From assembly GCA_030949985.1 (NCBI GenBank), contig JAUZRX010000023.1, forward strand, positions 1 to 64,000: DNA of 64,000 bases, read 5' to 3'. The notes beneath the pieces were generated by a model. The model worked only from the letters and a program-made list of their open reading frames with translations, ran no database searches and was not told where the DNA came from. The stretch's first letter is position 1, and each line of letters begins with the position of its first letter. Origin of the DNA: Acidobacteriota bacterium. Lineage in GTDB: Bacteria > Acidobacteriota > Polarisedimenticolia > J045. A program made the position numbers and the translations under genes. Shown piece by piece: positions 60,162 to 64,000 of this stretch.

Positions 60162-61543
60162 GTTCCCGCCCGACAGACCCCCACAAGGGCCGCCGGGTGG
60201 CGCTGGTCAGCCTGGGGTGTCCCAAGAACCAGGTGGACAGCGAGTTGATCCTCGGACGCCTGGCCGCCGAAGGTGCGGAGTTCGTCGAGGATCCGGAGTC
60301 GGCCGACATCCTGGTGGTCAACACCTGCTCGTTCATCGACAAGGCCCGGGCGGAGTCCGTCGAGACCCTCCTCGAAGCCGCCGAGTGGAAATCCCGCCGC
60401 CGGGGGCGGCATGTGATCGCCGCCGGCTGCCTGGTCCAGCGTTCCGGCGACGAACTGGCCGCGAACCTGCCCGAGATCGACGGCTTCGTCGGCCTGGACC
60501 AGATTCGGCGGGTGAGCGAGGTGGCGCGGCAGCCGGGTCGCGCTGAGGGCCGCTTGCCGGTTGCGGGGACCGCCGCCCGGGAGCTCTACGCCGCCGCCGA
60601 GCCGCGATTGCGGCTCTCTCCGCCCTGGACGGCCTACGTCAAGATCGCCGAGGGATGCGATCAGCAATGCGCGTTCTGCGCGATCCCCACCTTTCGGGGC
60701 AAGATGCGTTCGCGGTCCGTGGACGACCTGCTCGAGGAAATCGTCGCGCTGGCCGCCGACGGCGTACAGGAAGTCAACCTGGTGGCCCAGGACTCCTCCT
60801 CCTACGGTCGCGACCTGGGAATGGACGACGGCCTGGCCCGCTTGCTCGAGGCGATCGACGGCTGCGAGGCCGCCCCGGCCTGGGTACGGCTCCACTACCT
60901 CTACCCCGGTCGCCTCTCCGGACGCCTGGTCGACGCCCTGGCCGGTTGCCGGCGCCTCGTGCGCTACATCGATCTGCCCCTGCAGCACGCCCATCGGGAC
61001 GTGCTGCGCCGGATGCGCCGTCCCGGAAACGCCGACAGCTACCTGCGGCAGGTGGAGGAACTGCGACGCGCCCTGCCCGGCGCCGCCCTGCGGTCGGCCT
61101 TCATCGTGGGCTTTCCCGGAGAGAGCGAAGCGGAGTTCCGCGCCCTGGTCGATTTCGTCGAGCAACTGGCCCCGGACAGCGCGGGGGTCTTCACCTACTC
61201 TCACGAGGAGAACACCACCGCCCACGGTCTCGACGACGACGTCCCCGAAGAACTCAAGAACGAGCGGCGGGAGATCATCGAAGAACTCTGCTCGTCTCTC
61301 AGCCACCAGCGAGGCGAGCGTCGGCGGGGAGAACGCCTGACCGTGCTCTGCGAGGGGCCCGCCGAAGACCAGCCGGAACACGGTGCCGGCCGCTGGGAAG
61401 GCCAGGCCCCGGAGGTCGATGGCCGGGTCGTGATCGAAGGTGGCGCCGCCTGGCCCGCCGGCACTTTCCTCGAAGTGGAAATCACGGGCGCCGCTCCCTG
61501 GGAGCTGTGGGCCCGGCCAGTGGCCGGCACAGGCGAGGCATGA
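60158..61543 (+). CDS. rimO: Ribosomal protein S12 methylthiotransferase
   Basis: 461 aa, GTG start overlapping asnS (GTGA). MTTase N-terminal domain with SLGCPKNQVDSE, NTCSFI and AAGCLVQR (three Cys for one [4Fe-4S]), radical SAM centre EGCDQQCAFCAIP, and a C-terminal TRAM domain. It methylthiolates the conserved Asp of S12. Confidence 0.95.
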   Translation: MSSRPTDPHKGRRVALVSLGCPKNQVDSELILGRLAAEGAEFVEDPESADILVVNTCSFIDKARAESVETLLEAAEWKSRRRGRHVIAAGCLVQRSGDELAANLPEIDGFVGLDQIRRVSEVARQPGRAEGRLPVAGTAARELYAAAEPRLRLSPPWTAYVKIAEGCDQQCAFCAIPTFRGKMRSRSVDDLLEEIVALAADGVQEVNLVAQDSSSYGRDLGMDDGLARLLEAIDGCEAAPAWVRLHYLYPGRLSGRLVDALAGCRRLVRYIDLPLQHAHRDVLRRMRRPGNADSYLRQVEELRRALPGAALRSAFIVGFPGESEAEFRALVDFVEQLAPDSAGVFTYSHEENTTAHGLDDDVPEELKNERREIIEELCSSLSHQRGERRRGERLTVLCEGPAEDQPEHGAGRWEGQAPEVDGRVVIEGGAAWPAGTFLEVEITGAAPWELWARPVAGTGEA

Positions 61544-62001
61544 GCCTGGTCCGCCGCACGGTGGCCACCGCCCTGGGAGTCGGACTCGTACCTTTCGCTC
61601 CGGGCACCTTCGGGAGTTTGGCGACCCTGCCCCTGGTGCTGCTGCTGTGGTGGAGCGGCCGCCCCCTGCTCTTCCTGCCCGCCGTGCTGGCGGTCACGGC
61701 CCTGGGGCTCTGGTCGACCCGCCGGGCCGAACAGGACTTCGGCACGCCGGATCCCGGCGCGGTGGTGATCGACGAGGTCGCCGGCATGCTGCTGGCCGCG
61801 GCGGCGTTGCCCGCCGGGTGGCTTTCGCTGTCGATGGCCTTCGTCGCCTTCCGCCTCTTCGACGTGGCCAAGCCCTGGCCCGTGGGCCGCGTGGAGCGCT
61901 GGCCGGGAGCCTGGGGCATCATGGCGGACGACCTGCTGGCCGGCGCCATGGCCCAGGTCACCGTACGGCTGCTGCTCTGGGCCCTGGAGAGGCTGGGATG
62001 A
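61540..62001 (+). CDS. pgpA: Phosphatidylglycerophosphatase A
   Basis: 153 aa integral membrane protein. PFAPGTFGSLATLP is the family N-terminal block. IDEVAGMLLAA and FRLFDVAKPWPVGRVE hold the conserved acidic and Lys residues, and GIMADDLLAGAMAQ closes the site. It makes phosphatidylglycerol. ATGA overlaps on both sides, with rimO and ribF. Confidence 0.93.
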   Translation: MSLVRRTVATALGVGLVPFAPGTFGSLATLPLVLLLWWSGRPLLFLPAVLAVTALGLWSTRRAEQDFGTPDPGAVVIDEVAGMLLAAAALPAGWLSLSMAFVAFRLFDVAKPWPVGRVERWPGAWGIMADDLLAGAMAQVTVRLLLWALERLG

Positions 62002-62936
62002 AGGTCATCCGCAAGCTGGACGAACTCCACCTCGCTGCGCGGGGCGGGATCGTGGCGACCATCGGCAACTTCGATGGACTCCACCTGGGCCACCAGGCGA
62101 TCATGGCCCGGGTGACATCGCGGGCGGCCGACCTCTCCCTGGCCTCGGCGGTGGTGACCTTCCACCCCCATCCTCTGCGGGTGCTGCGCCCCGAGCGCGC
62201 CCCCCGGCTGATGCTCACCGGGGCCCAGAAACAGGCGCTGGTGGAGCAGGCCGGCATCGACGTGCTGGTGGTGCTGCCCTTCCACCGGCGGCTGGCGGAC
62301 ATGCCCGCGGAAGCCTTTGTCGAGCAGGTGCTGGTACGGGGCCTTGCAATCAGGGAACTCTACGTCGGTCCCGACTTCCGTTTCGGGCGCGACCGGGCGG
62401 GAGACGTGGACCTGCTGGCGCGCCTGGGTAAAAGCCACGGCTTTCTGGCCCGGGGCGTCGAACCGGTGCTCGACGAGGGTCGGCGCATCTCGGCTTCCGG
62501 TATTCGCCGGCTGCTGGCCGATGGTCACGTGGCGCAGGCCGGCCGCCTGCTGGGCCGTCCCTTCACCCTGGTCGGCACCATCGTTCACGGCGAAGGGCGG
62601 GGCACCACGCTGCTGGTGCCCACCGCCAACCTGGCTCCCGAGAATCAGTTCCTGCCCGCCCGGGGGGTGTACATCACGCGCACCCGTTGGGGGGGGCGCA
62701 GCCGGCTCGGCGTGACCAACGTCGGTATCCGGCCGACTTTCGGTTTTCGGCGGATCGTGGTGGAGACTTTCCTGGTGGATTTCGAGGGAGATCTCTACGG
62801 CCAGCGGGTGGAACTGGAGTTGCTCGAACGGCTGCGCGAGGAGCGTAAGTTCGGTTCGGCGGCGGAACTGCGTGCGCAGATCCAGCGGGACATCGAGGCC
62901 TTCAAGGCCTGGCGCGAGGAAAACGGCGCGTCATGA
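61998..62936 (+). CDS. ribF: Bifunctional riboflavin kinase/FAD synthetase
   Basis: 312 aa. The N-terminal adenylyltransferase domain has TIGNFDGLHLGHQ and FHPHP. The C-terminal flavokinase domain has GTTLLVPTANL (PTAN motif), GVYITR and VNVG-like GVTNVGIRPTFG. It converts riboflavin to FMN and FAD. No FMN riboswitch is visible; the gene is embedded in the operon. Confidence 0.96.
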   Translation: MKVIRKLDELHLAARGGIVATIGNFDGLHLGHQAIMARVTSRAADLSLASAVVTFHPHPLRVLRPERAPRLMLTGAQKQALVEQAGIDVLVVLPFHRRLADMPAEAFVEQVLVRGLAIRELYVGPDFRFGRDRAGDVDLLARLGKSHGFLARGVEPVLDEGRRISASGIRRLLADGHVAQAGRLLGRPFTLVGTIVHGEGRGTTLLVPTANLAPENQFLPARGVYITRTRWGGRSRLGVTNVGIRPTFGFRRIVVETFLVDFEGDLYGQRVELELLERLREERKFGSAAELRAQIQRDIEAFKAWREENGAS

Positions 62937-63562
62937 ACGAGGTCCTCGCGGTCTTCTGCCGCTGGCCCGAACCGGGGAAGGTCAAGACTCGACTGATTCC
63001 CGCACTCGGCGCGGAAGGCGCGGCGGCGTTTCAGCGTCGCTGCATCGAGCGGGTCGTCGAACTCTGCCGCGGCCTGCGCCGGCCCGGCCTGGTCACGCAG
63101 CTCTGGATCACGCCGGATTCGGCGGTGGCAGAGGTTCCCGGCGACCTTGCCGGCGACTTTACGGTGCACCCCCAGGGCGAGGGGGACCTGGGGGCGCGGA
63201 TGGCGCGTGCGGTGGTCCGGGCCCGGGCCCGGGGCGCCCGCCGCGTCGTCGTGATCGGTACCGACTGTCCGGCTCTCGATCGCGCCGTCATCGACGCCGC
63301 CCTGGACGGGCTGCGCCGCTTCGACGCCGTCATCAACGAAGCGGAAGACGGGGGCTACTGCCTGATCGGTCTGGCCCGGGCGATTCCGTCGGTCTTCCAG
63401 GACATCGCCTGGGGCACCGAAGCGGTCGCCGCCCAGACCCTCGAGCGGCTGGAAGCCGCCGGTGCCGCGACCTTGCGCCTGCCGCCCCTGGGGGATGTCG
63501 ATCGCCCCGAGGATCTGCACGAGGTCCGGCGACGCTGGCCCCGACTGCTCGATGGCGTCTGA
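62933..63562 (+). CDS. TIGR04282-type (DUF2064) glycosyltransferase-like protein
   Basis: 209 aa nucleotide-diphosphosugar-transferase-like fold. CRWPEPGKVKTRLIPALG, GDLGARM, VVIGTDCPAL and EDGGYCLIGL are the family landmarks (often called rSAM/selenodomain-associated transferase 1). The DxD-like acidic pair is IGTDCP. The substrate is unknown. Last gene of the operon, ATGA overlap with ribF. Confidence 0.85.
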   Translation: MNEVLAVFCRWPEPGKVKTRLIPALGAEGAAAFQRRCIERVVELCRGLRRPGLVTQLWITPDSAVAEVPGDLAGDFTVHPQGEGDLGARMARAVVRARARGARRVVVIGTDCPALDRAVIDAALDGLRRFDAVINEAEDGGYCLIGLARAIPSVFQDIAWGTEAVAAQTLERLEAAGAATLRLPPLGDVDRPEDLHEVRRRWPRLLDGV

Positions 63563-63635
63563 AAGGGGAACGACACGGCGACGACGTTCGCGCCCATCCT
63601 CCCGGGAGCCGACCCGCCGGGGCAGAGCCCGGGGC

Positions 63636-64000
63636 TCAAGGCTCTCGAGCCAGTTCCCGGATCAGGACCTCGGCCAGGTACCGATACTGCTCGAGCCGGT
63701 TGTAGAGCTGGGCCGACAGGCGCAGCAGGCGCCGGGGAGGATCGGGCCAGGAGAAGACCGGCACCTCGACACGGTGCGCGTGCCAGAGCCGGTCTTGGAG
63801 GGGATCCCAGCGCCCCTCGGCGGCGGCACCGGATCCCGGCGGCAGGGGGATCGAGGCCAGCGAGCCGATCATCGATGCGGGGGCGGGGGCGGCCGTCCCC
63901 AGGGCATCGAGCAGCAGCCGCCGGCCCGCCAGGGCCAAGTCCCGGTTGGCGCGGCGAATCGCCGGCCAGCCCCCGTCGACCGCGTTCTCGAAGAAGTCGA
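63636..64000 (-). CDS. Class V aminotransferase (isopenicillin-N-epimerase-like), C-terminal part
   Basis: Partial: the frame stays open through the right edge, so about 121 C-terminal residues are seen. The pattern GWPAIRRANRDLALAGRRLLLDAL, MIGSLASIPLP, DPLQDRLW, VEVPVFSWPDPPRRLLRLSAQLYN and the ending QYRYLAEVLIREL match the small domain of isopenicillin-N-epimerase-like PLP enzymes. The PLP lysine lies outside the window. The apparent TTG start inside it is not a real start. It converges with the transferase gene. Confidence 0.8.
   Translation of the reverse strand, partial: DFFENAVDGGWPAIRRANRDLALAGRRLLLDALGTAAPAPASMIGSLASIPLPPGSGAAAEGRWDPLQDRLWHAHRVEVPVFSWPDPPRRLLRLSAQLYNRLEQYRYLAEVLIRELAREP

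Overview
This is a GC-rich bacterial chromosome segment, almost entirely coding, with many 4-base start/stop overlaps and frequent GTG or TTG starts. LpxC, BamD, a C-terminal-Phe beta-barrel protein and several lipoproteins point to a Gram-negative envelope. A class I lysyl-tRNA synthetase, a PqqD-type RiPP cassette, a DUF1573 protein, FecR/W-rich surface proteins and phosphodiesterase-superfamily proteins ending in a LxxLGY-type tail fit Acidobacteriota (Thermoanaerobaculia- or Holophagae-like). That placement is an inference. I found no rRNA, tRNA, CRISPR array, insertion sequence or prophage.

Left edge (1-6.9 kb). A minus-strand three-gene unit reads PqqD-like RRE protein, radical SAM enzyme, then a 38-codon peptide gene (164-280) with an AGGAGG ribosome site, and closes with a rho-independent terminator. 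This looks like a complete small RiPP pathway and is the main discovery candidate. Next come a polyprenyl synthase, a membrane phosphodiesterase-fold protein with an eroded metal site, an anchored RlpA-like protein and an HPr-kinase-like ATPase of the kind often found with RiPPs.

6.9-24.2 kb holds housekeeping genes. lysK-uvrB-uvrC (minus) lies opposite fbp and a HTH/coiled-coil protein (plus). Then follow a methyltransferase, a K+ channel with an RCK domain, an Mrp-type Fe-S carrier ATPase and a HEAT-like exported protein. The six-gene operon asd-lysC-dapB-dapA-dapD-dapC-like (minus) gives the succinylase route to meso-diaminopimelate and lysine; dapF lies at 43.5-44.2 kb and dapE is not in the window.

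24.4-36.6 kb is more lineage-specific: secreted proteins of unknown function, a CysQ-like phosphatase, a HEAT protein coupled to a degenerate HD-GYP protein, DUF1573, a baeRF-type release-factor-like protein, RNase D, a LOG-family hydrolase, an outer-membrane barrel and a MetX-family acyltransferase that resembles serine O-succinyltransferases.

36.7-41.1 kb: lpxC-ntrY-ntrX-like (minus) couples lipid A synthesis with a two-component system whose regulator lacks the sigma54-contact motif. 41.2-52.9 kb: a GAF protein (plus) faces a long minus-strand run of def, fmt, rsmB, PASTA, rpe, thioesterase, bamD, hslV, hslU, lipoprotein, dapF, msrBA.

53.2-64 kb: a FecR/W-rich protein with a long Arg/Ser-rich tail, a pseudo-M48 protein, then a plus-strand operon of EF-G-like, asnS, rimO, pgpA, ribF and a TIGR04282-type transferase. 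The window ends inside a class V aminotransferase gene.
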